64,000 nucleotides of DNA from Cellulomonas sp. S1-8 (lineage in GTDB: Bacteria; Actinomycetota; Actinomycetes; Actinomycetales; Cellulomonadaceae), in NCBI RefSeq assembly GCF_026184235.1, contig NZ_CP110806.1, positions 3,968,001-4,032,000 on the forward strand. Direction: 5' to 3'. Positions 33,927 to 42,061 of the stretch are shown here, piece after piece. Positions within the stretch are counted from its first letter, which is position 1. Every line of letters begins with the position of its first letter. The notes under the pieces were generated by a model. The model ran no database searches. It saw only the letters and a list, made by a program, of their open reading frames with translations, and was not told where the DNA came from. The translations under genes and the position numbers were made by a program.

Positions 33927-33955
33927 GCCGTCCCGGACCCGCGGTCCGGGACGGC
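33927..33955 (+). terminator. Hairpin between the two tasA-like genes
   Basis: Perfect 13-bp stem (33927-33939 with 33943-33955) and a 3-nt loop, 6 bp after the stop of copy 1. It could end most transcripts after copy 1, so that copy 1 is made in excess over copy 2, sipW and the LamG gene. Confidence 0.8.
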
Positions 33956-33994
33956 AACCGCGTCGCCCCCCACCCCCGAGCATCCGAGGTCGAT

Positions 33995-34648
33995 GTGCCC
34001 GTCAGTCCCCCCAGCACGTCCCGGCACCGCGCCGCGACCAGCCGCCGGTCGGCCCGGCCGGCGCGTCGGCGTCTCGACGCCCTCTGGACGATCGCGATCG
34101 GCGTGCCGCTCGGGCTGCTGGCCTGCGGTGGGCTCGTCTGGCAGGCGTCCTACGCGGCCTTCACCGCGACGACGACCAACGAACCCAACGCCTGGACCAC
34201 GGGCTCGGTCGCGCTGGTCGACGACGACCTCGGTGCTGCGCTGTTCACCGTCAGCGGCCTCACGCCGAGCGCCACCGTCCAGGGGACGAAGTGCATCAAG
34301 GTGACCAGCTCGGGCACCGTCGCGTCCAACATCAAGATGTACGCGACCGTCACGGGCGACACCACGCTCGCGCAGAACCTCGACATCACCGTCGAGCACA
34401 GCGCCGTCAACGGCGGCGGGACGTTCAACAGCTGCACCGGCTTCACCGGGACGAGCCTGTTCACCGGCACCCTGGCGGCCTTCGGCACGACGCACAGCTC
34501 GTGGGCGAACGGCGCCGGCTCCTGGAGCACGGCGGTCACCGCGAGCCGCACGTACCGCGTGACGTACAAGCTGAACATCAACGCGCCCAACACGGTCCAG
34601 ACCAAGACGGCCGGGGTGACGTTCTTCTGGGAGGCGCAGTCCACGTGA
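33995..34648 (+). CDS. TasA/CalY-like fibre protein with SipW-type signal, copy 2
   Basis: 217 residues from GTG at 33995 (an overlapping ATG at 33993 is out of frame). Same plan as copy 1: basic N-terminus, hydrophobic segment, WQASYAAFTATTTNEPNAWTTGSV, then a beta-rich domain with GTKCIKVTSSGTVASNIKMYA and a second Cys. About one third identical by eye to copy 1 outside the signal region. Its stop overlaps the sipW start (GTGA), so the substrate and peptidase are translated together. Confidence 0.85.
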   Translation: MPVSPPSTSRHRAATSRRSARPARRRLDALWTIAIGVPLGLLACGGLVWQASYAAFTATTTNEPNAWTTGSVALVDDDLGAALFTVSGLTPSATVQGTKCIKVTSSGTVASNIKMYATVTGDTTLAQNLDITVEHSAVNGGGTFNSCTGFTGTSLFTGTLAAFGTTHSSWANGAGSWSTAVTASRTYRVTYKLNINAPNTVQTKTAGVTFFWEAQST

Positions 34649-35184
34649 TCCGAGCCCTCCGCGCCCTCGTCGGAGCGGTGTCCGTCGCCGCGCTCGTCGT
34701 CGTGCTGGGGCTCGGCACGTGGGCCCTGCTCCCGGCGGCGCTGGGCTGGCGTCCCACCGTCGTGATGACCGGCTCGATGGCGCCGCGGATCGTCCCCGGT
34801 GACATCGTCGTCGCCGCACCGTTCCAGCCGGCCGACCTCGTGCCGGGCCGCGTCGTGATGTTCGCGGACGCGGCCGAGCCCGACCGGCTCGTCGTGCACC
34901 GCGTCACGGAGCTGACGGACGACGGTGCGCTGGTCACCAAGGGTGACGCCAACCCGACGGCCGACCTCCGGCCCGTCCTGCTCGACGAGGTCGCGGGTCT
35001 CCCCCGGCTGCTCGTGCCCGGCATCGGCCTGCCGGCCGTGTGGCTCGCGGCCGGGCAGTGGGCGCCGCTGGCCGGCGTCGCGGCCGTCCTCGCGCTCATG
35101 ACCCACGGCGCGCTCTCGACGATCATGGCGGCGCGCGACGCCCCGCAGGGTCGGCGGCACGCCGCCGGAGAGGCCCGGACGTGA
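34645..35184 (+). CDS. sipW: ER-type signal peptidase I (SipW-like)
   Basis: 179 residues with membrane segments at both ends. VVMTGSMAPRIVPGDIVV at about 34-51 has the nucleophile Ser; VVHRVTEL at about 84-91 has His in place of the Lys of bacterial SPase I, and TKGDANPTAD gives the conserved Asp. This Ser-His-Asp set defines the SipW/ER branch, whose Bacillus member processes TasA and TapA. It overlaps both neighbours by GTGA, so the four genes from 33315 form one operon. Confidence 0.92.
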   Translation: MIRALRALVGAVSVAALVVVLGLGTWALLPAALGWRPTVVMTGSMAPRIVPGDIVVAAPFQPADLVPGRVVMFADAAEPDRLVVHRVTELTDDGALVTKGDANPTADLRPVLLDEVAGLPRLLVPGIGLPAVWLAAGQWAPLAGVAAVLALMTHGALSTIMAARDAPQGRRHAAGEART

Positions 35185-36083
35185 GGTCGCAGCGCACGCT
35201 CCGAGCCGTCCCGCCTGCGGCGTCCCTCGCCACCCGACGGCCCGCGACCCTGCTCTGGGTGGTCTCCGTCGCCGTCGCGCTGGGTCTCGTCGCGCTCGCG
35301 GTCGTCGTTCCCGGGCGGGGCGAGGCGCGCTGGTCCGCATCCACGACCGGCACGGCCTCGCTGACCGCCGGGGAGTTCGACACGGCGAACTCCTACCCGC
35401 AGCACATGTTCAACTCGGGCCTCCTGGGCTACTGGCGGCTCGACGAGACGTCGGGCACGCAGGCGACGGACAGCAGCCCGGACCCGAAGCACCACGGCGC
35501 GTACGTCAACGGTCCGGCGCTCGGCCAGCCCGGCGCCCTCGTGAACCAGACACGGCGCTCCGTGGGCTTCACGGGCTCGCAGTACGTCAGCATCCCCGAC
35601 GACGGTACGACGTTCGACTTCACCGCGAGGGCGCAGTACAGCGTCGAGTTCTGGGTACGCCCCGCCCGGCGCTACTCCGGGTCGGACCAGTGGGAGCGGC
35701 TGGTCGCCAAGCAGGTCCAGGACGCCAACGGCATCAGGGGCTGGGGCGTGAACCTGTACCGGGGGCCGAACGACACGAACATGTCCATCCAGTTCGAGCG
35801 CGTGCAGGGCAATCCCCTGATCACGTCGCGGGCGATCGCTGCGGACACGTGGTACCACGTGGCGGCGGTGCACGACGGCACGAACATGGTCGTCTACGTC
35901 AACGGCACCGAGGCCGGGCGGGTGGCGTCCACCGACTCGCAGCAGGACAACACGGCACCTCTCACGATCGGCGCGCGCGGGAACGGCGGGGACGCCTTCG
36001 TCGGCCGGATCGACGAGGTCGCCGTGTTCGGCTACGCGCTGAACGCGGGGCAGGTCTCCGGCCACGCCAACGCGACCGGCTGA
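35181..36083 (+). CDS. LamG-domain surface protein
   Basis: 300 residues from GTG. One N-terminal hydrophobic segment (about 20-42) with GEARWSASTTGTASLTAGEF after it, similar to a SipW-type processed start; then a concanavalin/LamG-like jelly roll (GYWRLDETSGT, FTGSQYVSIPDD, YSVEFWVRPARR, WYHVAAVHDGTNMVVYVNGTEAG, IDEVAVFGYAL). Such domains bind glycans or proteins. As the last gene of the tasA-sipW operon it is a candidate fibre-tip or adhesive subunit. Confidence 0.85.
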   Translation: MRSQRTLRAVPPAASLATRRPATLLWVVSVAVALGLVALAVVVPGRGEARWSASTTGTASLTAGEFDTANSYPQHMFNSGLLGYWRLDETSGTQATDSSPDPKHHGAYVNGPALGQPGALVNQTRRSVGFTGSQYVSIPDDGTTFDFTARAQYSVEFWVRPARRYSGSDQWERLVAKQVQDANGIRGWGVNLYRGPNDTNMSIQFERVQGNPLITSRAIAADTWYHVAAVHDGTNMVVYVNGTEAGRVASTDSQQDNTAPLTIGARGNGGDAFVGRIDEVAVFGYALNAGQVSGHANATG

Positions 36084-36159
36084 GCTGCGTCGCTCGCCTG
36101 CTGCACGTGGCCGCGATGGCACCCTCGGATGCGAACGAACCGGCGGCTCGGGGTGAGCA

Positions 36160-36187
36160 GCGTTCGGGACGCCTGAGGTCCGAACGC
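36160..36187. terminator. Hairpin between the convergent LamG and EamA genes
   Basis: GCGTTCGG (36160-36167) pairs with CCGAACGC (36180-36187), loop 12 nt, in a 110-bp gap between convergent stops. Confidence 0.5.
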
Positions 36188-36193
36188 TTCACG

Positions 36194-37033
36194 TCATCCG
36201 GGGTCGGAGCGGGCCGTCAGGGCGATCGCGCCCGAGACGAGGGCGAGGCCGACCAGCTCCAGGCCGTGCGGCCACTGCTGCAGCAGCACCGCACCCACGA
36301 CCGTCGCGGTGGCCGGCAGCAGCGCCAGCAGGATCGCGAACGTCGCGGCGCTGACGCGGTGCAGCACGACCTGCTCCAGGGCGTAGGGCACGACCGACGA
36401 GCACACGGCGATCGCGACGACGATCCCCGCGAGGCGCGCGTCGTGCAGCACGGGCCCGGAGCCGCCGGCGAGGAACGGGGCGAGGACCAGCGCACCCGCG
36501 GCCATCGCGACCGCCAGCCCGCTCACCCCCGGGGCGCCGGCGCGCGCGACCCGGCGGCCCAGCACGATGTACGCGGCCCAGCACGCGGCAGCGACGCCGA
36601 TGGCGACCAGACCCGTCGTCGCGCCCGGACCGGTGTCGAGGCTGACGCCCGCCAGCAGGACGACGCCCACCGCGGCGACCGCGATGGCGGCGCGGTCCCG
36701 CACGCCGGACCCCGTCACCGCGGCCACGGCCACCGGCCCGAGGAACTCCAGCGCGACCGCCGTCCCCAGCGGCAGGTGCTCGATCGCGATGTAGAACGCG
36801 ACGTTCATCGTCGCGAGCACCACGCCGAACAGCGCCGTGACGCCCAGGCGCCGCGGCTCCCACAGCTCACGGACGCGCCAGGGCCGCCGCCACGCGAGCA
36901 GCAGCACCGCCGACACCGCGATCCGCAGCCACGCGACGTTCCCTGCGGGCAGCACCGCGAACAGCCCCACCGCGAGCGCCGCCCCGGCGTACTGCGTCAG
37001 CCCGGAGACGACGAACAACGCGGGCGCGGGCAC
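36194..37033 (-). CDS. EamA/RhtA-type amino-acid or metabolite exporter
   Basis: 279 residues from GTG with 10 membrane segments in two EamA halves. AFYIAIEHLPLGTAVALEFLGPVAVA and ALEQVVLHRVSAATFAILLALLPATATVVG are the paired motifs of the RhtA threonine/homoserine exporter branch. Monocistronic. The last segments and basic end RSDPG are typical in length. Confidence 0.88.
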   Translation of the reverse strand: MPAPALFVVSGLTQYAGAALAVGLFAVLPAGNVAWLRIAVSAVLLLAWRRPWRVRELWEPRRLGVTALFGVVLATMNVAFYIAIEHLPLGTAVALEFLGPVAVAAVTGSGVRDRAAIAVAAVGVVLLAGVSLDTGPGATTGLVAIGVAAACWAAYIVLGRRVARAGAPGVSGLAVAMAAGALVLAPFLAGGSGPVLHDARLAGIVVAIAVCSSVVPYALEQVVLHRVSAATFAILLALLPATATVVGAVLLQQWPHGLELVGLALVSGAIALTARSDPG

Positions 37034-37053
37034 CCCGCCAGGCTACGACGGGG

Positions 37054-37181
37054 CTGGATCGCACTCTCGCGCCCAAGGTGGGGGCGGGCTGGATTGCTCT
37101 CTCGCGAGAGAGCAATCCAGCTGAGCCCACCTCCCACACGCGAGAGGGCGATCCAGCACGGGGCTGGATCGCCCTCTCACG
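37054..37181. repeat. Palindromic repeat cluster 1 (CTGGATTGCTCTCTCGCG family)
   Basis: Five half-copies: a plus copy at 37054-37071 (variant with GCACT), a perfect 32-bp palindrome at 37089-37120 made of two fused copies, and an inverted pair 37142-37157 / 37163-37178 (variant GGATCGCCCTCTC) with a 5-nt loop. The cluster lies between the EamA gene start and the 3' end of the sugar ABC permease gene (both minus strand), where it could stop transcription of the ABC operon. Confidence 0.92.
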
Positions 37182-37204
37182 CATAAGGAGTGCGGCGGGG
37201 TGGG

Positions 37205-38143
37205 TCAGCCCTTGACGGAGCCCGCCAGGAGGCCGCGGACGAAGTACCGCTGCAGCGCGAGGAACACGACGAGCGGCACGATCATCGCGATGAACGCGCC
37301 CGCCGACAGCAGGTGCCACTGGGAGCCGCGGGTGCCCGCGAGCTCGGCGATGCGGACCGTCAGCGGGGCGACGTCCGTGGTCCCGCCGACGAACACCAGG
37401 GCGACGAGCAGGTCGTTCCAGACCCAGAGGAACTGGAAGATCCCGAACGACGCGATGGCGGGCGTCAGCAGCGGCAGCAGCACCCGGAAGAACACCGTCA
37501 CGTGGCCGGCGCCGTCCACGCGCGCCGCCTCGACGAGCGAGGCCGGGATGTCCTTCATGAAGTTGTGCAGCAGGTAGATCGCCAGGGGCAGCGCGAAGAT
37601 CGAGTGCGACAGCCACACGACCCAGAACGACCCGGCGAGCCCCCACGAGACGTACTGGGTGAGCAGGGGCAGCAGGGTCACCTGGATCGGCACGACCTGC
37701 AGCGCGAACACCGCGACGAACAGCAGGTCGCGACCCCGGAAGTCGATCCACGCGAACGCGTACGCCGCGAGCAGCGCCAGCGAGATGGGGATGAACACGG
37801 CCGGGAGCGTGATGACGACCGAGTTGACGAAGAACGTCGCGAAGCTCGTCGACGACCCGAACAGCACCTCGGTGTAGTTCTCCAGCGTCACCAGGGGGTT
37901 GGTGAAGAACGTCCACCAGCCGGTGGTGCGGATCTCCGACCGGGGACGGAACGACGTGACGAGCAGGCCGAACGTCGGCACGGTCCACAGGACCGCCAGC
38001 GCGATCGCGATGCCCGACGCCCACGGCGAGCTGAGCCGGCCCTTGGCCTTGATCGCGGCCTTCTCGGCGCGTGTCAGCCGCGGGGTGCGACGGGTGTCGA
38101 CCTCAGCCGGGTCGGTGAGCGTCGTCGGCGGGATGGCGGTCAT
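37205..38143 (-). CDS. Sugar ABC transporter permease (MalG/CUT1 type)
   Basis: 312 residues, six membrane segments after a charged N-terminus. The EAA loop LVEAARVDGAGHVTVFFRVLLPLLTPA at about 205-230 contacts the ATPase, and the protein ends in RYFVRGLLAGSVKG, the usual CUT1 end. Translationally coupled to the upstream permease by ATGA. No ATPase gene follows, as expected if a shared MsiK-type ATPase energises it. Confidence 0.92.
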   Translation of the reverse strand: MTAIPPTTLTDPAEVDTRRTPRLTRAEKAAIKAKGRLSSPWASGIAIALAVLWTVPTFGLLVTSFRPRSEIRTTGWWTFFTNPLVTLENYTEVLFGSSTSFATFFVNSVVITLPAVFIPISLALLAAYAFAWIDFRGRDLLFVAVFALQVVPIQVTLLPLLTQYVSWGLAGSFWVVWLSHSIFALPLAIYLLHNFMKDIPASLVEAARVDGAGHVTVFFRVLLPLLTPAIASFGIFQFLWVWNDLLVALVFVGGTTDVAPLTVRIAELAGTRGSQWHLLSAGAFIAMIVPLVVFLALQRYFVRGLLAGSVKG

Positions 38144-39135
38144 CGGATCTCCTCCGCGAGCTTCAGCTGCCGCACGTTGTACGCGATGATCGGGATCACC
38201 AGGACGAAGAGGATGACCGCGAGGGCCGCACCCAGCCCCTGGTTCCGCGCCGTGAACGTCTGCGTGTAGAACTCGTACGCCACGACGGACGTGTTGAAGT
38301 TGCCGCCCGTCATGGTCCGGACGATGTCGAAGACCTTGAGCGTCGCCATGGCGATCGTCGTCACCACGACCACCAGCGCCGGCCGGATCGACGGCACCGT
38401 GATGAACCGGAACATCGACAGGCCGTGCAGGCCGTCGAGCCGCGCGGCCTCGATGATGTCGTCCGGGATGGCCTTGACGGCCGCGGAGAGCACCGTCATC
38501 GCGAAGCCGGCCTGGATCCACACCATGACGACGATGAGGAACAGGTTGTTCCACGGCTGGCTCAGCAGGAACTGCTGGGGTTCCATGCCGAGCCACACGA
38601 GCAGCTGGTTGAGCAGGCCCGTCTGCTGGACGTTGCCCTGGTTCGGCTTGTACTCGTAGACGAACTTCCAGATGATCGACGCCCCCACCAGCGAGATCGC
38701 CATGGGCAGGAAGATCAGCGTCTTCGCCACGTACTCGAAGCGCGTCCGGTCGACCAGCACCGCGTACACGAGACCGAACAGCGTGGCCGCGAGCGGCACG
38801 AGGACCACCCACAGCGCCGTGTTGCGCAGGACGATCTGGAACTGGCCCTCGGTGAACGCGGTGACGTAGTTGTCGAAGGCGACGAACTCGCCGCCGCGCC
38901 CCTGGAAGGAGTTCCAAAAGGTGCGCAGGCCCGGGTACAGCAGGCCGAAGGTGAGGAACAGCAGGGTCGGGCCGAGGAAGCCCAGCACGACGGCCCACGT
39001 GGGGGCCCGCTTGAGCCGGTCGATCCCGAGCAGGATCGCCCCCATCACCACGACGAACAGCACGATGGCCAGGACCATCAGCATGAGCTTCTCGGGTGTC
39101 GTGTCCGGGCGCAGCAGCCACTCCACGGTGATCAT
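38140..39135 (-). CDS. Sugar ABC transporter permease (MalF/CUT1 type)
   Basis: 331 residues. A first membrane segment (MLMVLAIVLFVVVMGAIL) precedes the usual set of MalF-like segments; the EAA loop is IIEAARLDGLHGLSMFRFITVPSI at about 230-253. It forms the heterodimeric channel with the next gene. The stretch YEYKPNQGNVQQTG is a periplasmic-side loop. Stop overlaps the start of the second permease. Confidence 0.92.
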   Translation of the reverse strand: MITVEWLLRPDTTPEKLMLMVLAIVLFVVVMGAILLGIDRLKRAPTWAVVLGFLGPTLLFLTFGLLYPGLRTFWNSFQGRGGEFVAFDNYVTAFTEGQFQIVLRNTALWVVLVPLAATLFGLVYAVLVDRTRFEYVAKTLIFLPMAISLVGASIIWKFVYEYKPNQGNVQQTGLLNQLLVWLGMEPQQFLLSQPWNNLFLIVVMVWIQAGFAMTVLSAAVKAIPDDIIEAARLDGLHGLSMFRFITVPSIRPALVVVVTTIAMATLKVFDIVRTMTGGNFNTSVVAYEFYTQTFTARNQGLGAALAVILFVLVIPIIAYNVRQLKLAEEIR

Positions 39136-39182
39136 CCCCTCGTCGTGACGCCCGGCGCCGGGTCGTCAGCGGGTACGGACGG

Positions 39183-39221
39183 CGTGGTGGGGGCCACCGG
39201 TGACCGGGGACCCCCACCACG
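39183..39221 (-). terminator. Hairpin between binding-protein and permease genes
   Basis: CGTGGTGGGGG (39183-39193) pairs with CCCCCACCACG (39211-39221). It follows the stop of the binding-protein gene (39235) on the minus strand and precedes the permease start at 39135. Such hairpins let the binding protein be made in excess over the permeases. Confidence 0.7.
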
Positions 39222-39234
39222 TGGTGCTGCTACG

Positions 39235-40605
39235 TCACATGCCTGCCCAGGCGGACTCGATGTTTCCCAGGGTCGTCTGCGCGTCCTGACCAGGGCTGAT
39301 CCACGCCGTCATCTCCCGCCAGAAGGCACCCGCGCCGATGGCGCCGGGCATCTGGTCGGAGCCGTCGAAGCGGAACGTGTACGCCTCGTCGGTCAGCAGG
39401 TCGAACGACAGCTGGTCGATGGGCGACTGCAGCAGGCTCTCGTCCAGTCCGCTGTTGGCGCTGATCCAGCCCTGACCGGTGACCTCGGCCTTGGCGTTGG
39501 CCCACTGCGGGCTCGACAGGTACGCGTGGAAGGCCTGCACCTCCTCGCGGTCCGAGAAGGCCGTGACGAACTCGCCGCCGCCGAGCAGCGGCTTGTCGTC
39601 CTCGGTGACGCCCGGCAGGTAGAAGGCGTACACGTCGCCGTCCTCGGCGACCGTCAGCGACTCGTCCCAGTTGGCCTGGTAGAAGTTCGCGGCCCGGTGC
39701 AGGAAGCACGTGCCGTCGGGGATGCCGTTGCCGGACTCGTTCCACGGTGCCGTCGCGATGGACGCCACGTTGCCGAGCCCGCCATTGACGTACTCCTCGC
39801 TCTGCAGGATGTCGCCGACGGCCACGAGCGCCTCGACGATCGCCGGGTCGTCGAACGGGATCTCGTGGCTCACCCACTGGTCGTAGACGTCGGGACCGGC
39901 GGTGCGCAGGACGACGTCCTCGAGCCAGTCGGTGGCCGGCCAGCCGGTCGCGTCACCGGACTCGATGCCCGCGCACCACGGCTTGACGTCGGGGTGGTCG
40001 GCGACGATCTGGTCGGTGAGGTCGAGCAGGCCCTGCCACGTCGTCGGGATCTCGTAGCCGTTCTCCTCGAACGCGGCCGGCGAGTACCAGACGAACGACT
40101 TCACGTTCGCGCCCAGCGGGGTGGCGTACAGCGTGCCGTCGGCGGTGCCGTACTCGACCCAGCTCTCGCTGTAGTACTCCTCGGCGTTCGCGACGACCGC
40201 CTCGCCCGCGGGCACGACGGCGTCAGGGAAGTCCTCGACGAGCGACTTCAGGAAGCCCGGCTGGGGCACGAAAGCGATGTCGGGTGGGTTGCCTGCCTCC
40301 AGGCGCACCGGCAACTGCGCCTCGAACTCACGCGATCCCTCATACTCGACCTCTGCGCCGGTGCACTCCTCGAACGGCTCGTAGGACACCTGCTGCTCCT
40401 CGGCCTCGCGGTCGACGATCGACGTATACACCGAGACGCTCTTGCCGGCCAAGTCGCCGTACTGCTCGTAGTCGGCGCAGTCGAACGTCGCCGCGGCCTC
40501 GTTCCCGGTGTCGTCGCCACCGTCGGCACACGCCGTGAGCACCAGGCCCAGCCCGGCCACGGAAGCGGCGAGCGCCAGCCCGCGCCTCTTCTGGATTCGC
40601 ATCAT
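39235..40605 (-). CDS. Sugar ABC transporter substrate-binding lipoprotein (CUT1)
   Basis: 456 residues. Basic start, hydrophobic segment and lipobox LTAC (Cys at about 26) mark a lipoprotein. Type-I fold features include SREFEAQLPVRLEAGNPPDIAFVPQPG, GLLDLTDQIVADHPDVKPWCAGIESG, NYKAE-like CFLHRAANFYQANW and FLPG. GGAGG precedes two adjacent ATG codons; the first (40605) is used. The family clusters with alpha-glucoside and oligosaccharide importers; the ligand is not known. No regulator gene is adjacent. Confidence 0.92.
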   Translation of the reverse strand: MMRIQKRRGLALAASVAGLGLVLTACADGGDDTGNEAAATFDCADYEQYGDLAGKSVSVYTSIVDREAEEQQVSYEPFEECTGAEVEYEGSREFEAQLPVRLEAGNPPDIAFVPQPGFLKSLVEDFPDAVVPAGEAVVANAEEYYSESWVEYGTADGTLYATPLGANVKSFVWYSPAAFEENGYEIPTTWQGLLDLTDQIVADHPDVKPWCAGIESGDATGWPATDWLEDVVLRTAGPDVYDQWVSHEIPFDDPAIVEALVAVGDILQSEEYVNGGLGNVASIATAPWNESGNGIPDGTCFLHRAANFYQANWDESLTVAEDGDVYAFYLPGVTEDDKPLLGGGEFVTAFSDREEVQAFHAYLSSPQWANAKAEVTGQGWISANSGLDESLLQSPIDQLSFDLLTDEAYTFRFDGSDQMPGAIGAGAFWREMTAWISPGQDAQTTLGNIESAWAGM

Positions 40606-40799
40606 CGGACCTCCACGTCGTCGTGGTGCAAATGAGTACGCCCCGGTCCGGGACGCCTGCTGTCGATGCAAGTCCGTTTGCCCTACGGCTGCAACACGGA
40701 AACACCCAGGAACCGGTCACGATCCGGTCACATCACCGCGGACCGCGCGCGTCCGGGAGGTCGGGAGGGGCAATCACGCACCCCAGCGCCGCGGCGCGA
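40606..40799. promoter_or_regulatory. Upstream region of the sugar ABC operon
   Basis: 194 bp with a direct repeat CCGGTCACGAT / CCGGTCACAT around 40714-40736 and A+T-richer stretches (GTGCAAATGAGTACG). Probable promoter and operator region for the minus-strand ABC genes; no specific box recognised. Confidence 0.35.
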
Positions 40800-41312
40800 G
40801 CCGGCGGCGTGCGGGGCCTCCCACGCCACGTCCACGCCACACGCCGCATCATCTCGACGTCGAACCTTCCTGTAGCCGACCGCGAGGGTCCCTTAAGCTC
40901 GACGCCCAGGTCACGCCGGACCTCCTCCAGCGCGCTCTCCTCGGAGACCCCCGGGGTCAGGTCCGGCCATGCGCTCCAGCCCACCGCGACGTCACGTCAT
41001 GCAGGCCGACACACTCGGAGGTGCTCGGCGGCGCCTGGTGGTGACGACTGGTTGCGGCGCCGACGCGAGCTCTTTGAGCGAGGCGAAGGTCATCTCGTCG
41101 GCGGCAAGGGCGCCGACACCCGGGTCTGGGACCGCGTACGGGATCTCCGTGGCGGAGGCGCGACCGCGCCGTGGTGGAGGCGAACGAGCACACGACTCAA
41201 CCTGGGCCCGGCCAGTTCGAGCGCGGGTGGCGGAGTGGGCCGATCGGCCCGTCGCGAGCACGACAATGAGCCTAGAGGCGACTAGCGCGGCGGCGCGGAC
41301 GCGCATCGTATG
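40800..41312 (-). pseudogene. Degraded copy of the Cof-type HAD hydrolase gene
   Basis: On the minus strand pieces in different frames match the intact gene at 42062-42859: [26 protein letters not shown] and DVEM (about 40855-40985), an EQLASSP-like block, and [22 protein letters not shown] (about 41240-41310). The order is as in the intact gene, but the middle is deleted and frameshifts and stops interrupt it. There is no start codon or DVDGTL motif. It lies 1.3 kb from the parent gene, with a small secreted-protein gene in between. Confidence 0.85.
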
Positions 41313-41406
41313 CCTGCCGTTGCACGGCGACCGAGGGTCGAAACGGAACCGAAGGTGCGTCACGCCGTGACGCGTGACGCACCTTCGATACTGGCCGCGA
41401 TCTAAC

Positions 41407-41721
41407 TCAGCACGTCGCCAGTCGCGCGTTTGTTCCGCCGACCCAATCCCAGGTCGTTTGGGAGTACGGTCCAACGTAGCGACACTGACGGTCTGGCGCG
41501 TAGTCAATGACGACCTTGACCCGGTAGCCCTGGCTCGCGCTGCAGTTCTTGTAGGTGGCGCTCCAAGTCGGGATCACCTGCGGAGCCAAAGTGGTATTTG
41601 TGACCGTGAGGCCACATGGCGCGGCCGACGCTGGCGTCGCCACCACGACCCCGCCGACAATGAGTGCCGCTGTCAGCACGCCCGTGGATAGAATACGTCC
41701 GAGCCTTCGTTGCGTCGTCAT
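41407..41721 (-). CDS. Small secreted four-cysteine protein, possibly tendamistat-like
   Basis: 104 residues. Signal peptide 1-33 or so (ATPASA cut), mature part of about 70 residues with four Cys spaced 24-20-24. The pattern C-x-W-x-Y-x-N-C, then YRVKVVIDY, C-R-Y-V-x-P, TTW and ARL-x-x-C at the end resembles the alpha-amylase inhibitor tendamistat (C...C-VKVVY-C-Y-x-V-x-P-TT...HAR-x-L-x-x-C), but the loop lengths differ, so this is only a suggestion. AAGG precedes the ATG. Local base composition is clearly lower in G+C than the neighbours, which suggests acquisition. Confidence 0.7.
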   Translation of the reverse strand: MTTQRRLGRILSTGVLTAALIVGGVVVATPASAAPCGLTVTNTTLAPQVIPTWSATYKNCSASQGYRVKVVIDYAPDRQCRYVGPYSQTTWDWVGGTNARLATC

Positions 41722-42061
41722 TGCAGACCTTTCTAATGTCCTGAGCGGTTAACTCTTGGTGACGAAAACGTGTCGAACGCAGGATTGCGCCGCCAGTACG
41801 AGTATGGCAAAGCGCCGGGTGCTGCGCAAGGTGGCTGTGACCACTGTCAGTTCTCAGTGCCAGCCCGCGAGGAGCAAGGTCACAACGCTGAGTTCCGCCG
41901 TGACTCAAGGGGACGAGTCCTCGAACGAACGGTCGATCCCTACTCGTTGCCGGACGGCTCTGATCCGCCCCGGCGTGACGCTCCAAATGCGGGCCGCTGG
42001 TGCAGGTTTGAACACCGGTTCCTGGAGGCAAGAGTCCGGCCAGCCCCCTGTCGCGGCAGAT
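41722..42061. other. Lower-G+C gap without a recognised gene
   Basis: 340 bp between the secreted-protein gene and the HAD hydrolase stop. Composition is lower in G+C (for example GTTAACTCTTGGTGACGAAA at 41750-41769). The proximal part should hold the promoter of the secreted protein. Reading frames here are short, have no family match and look random. Confidence 0.5.

Noticed and set aside
40800..42061. Mobile element or insertion sequence in the degraded region
   Set aside because: No transposase, terminal inverted repeats or target duplications seen; tandem duplication and decay explain the HAD fragments.
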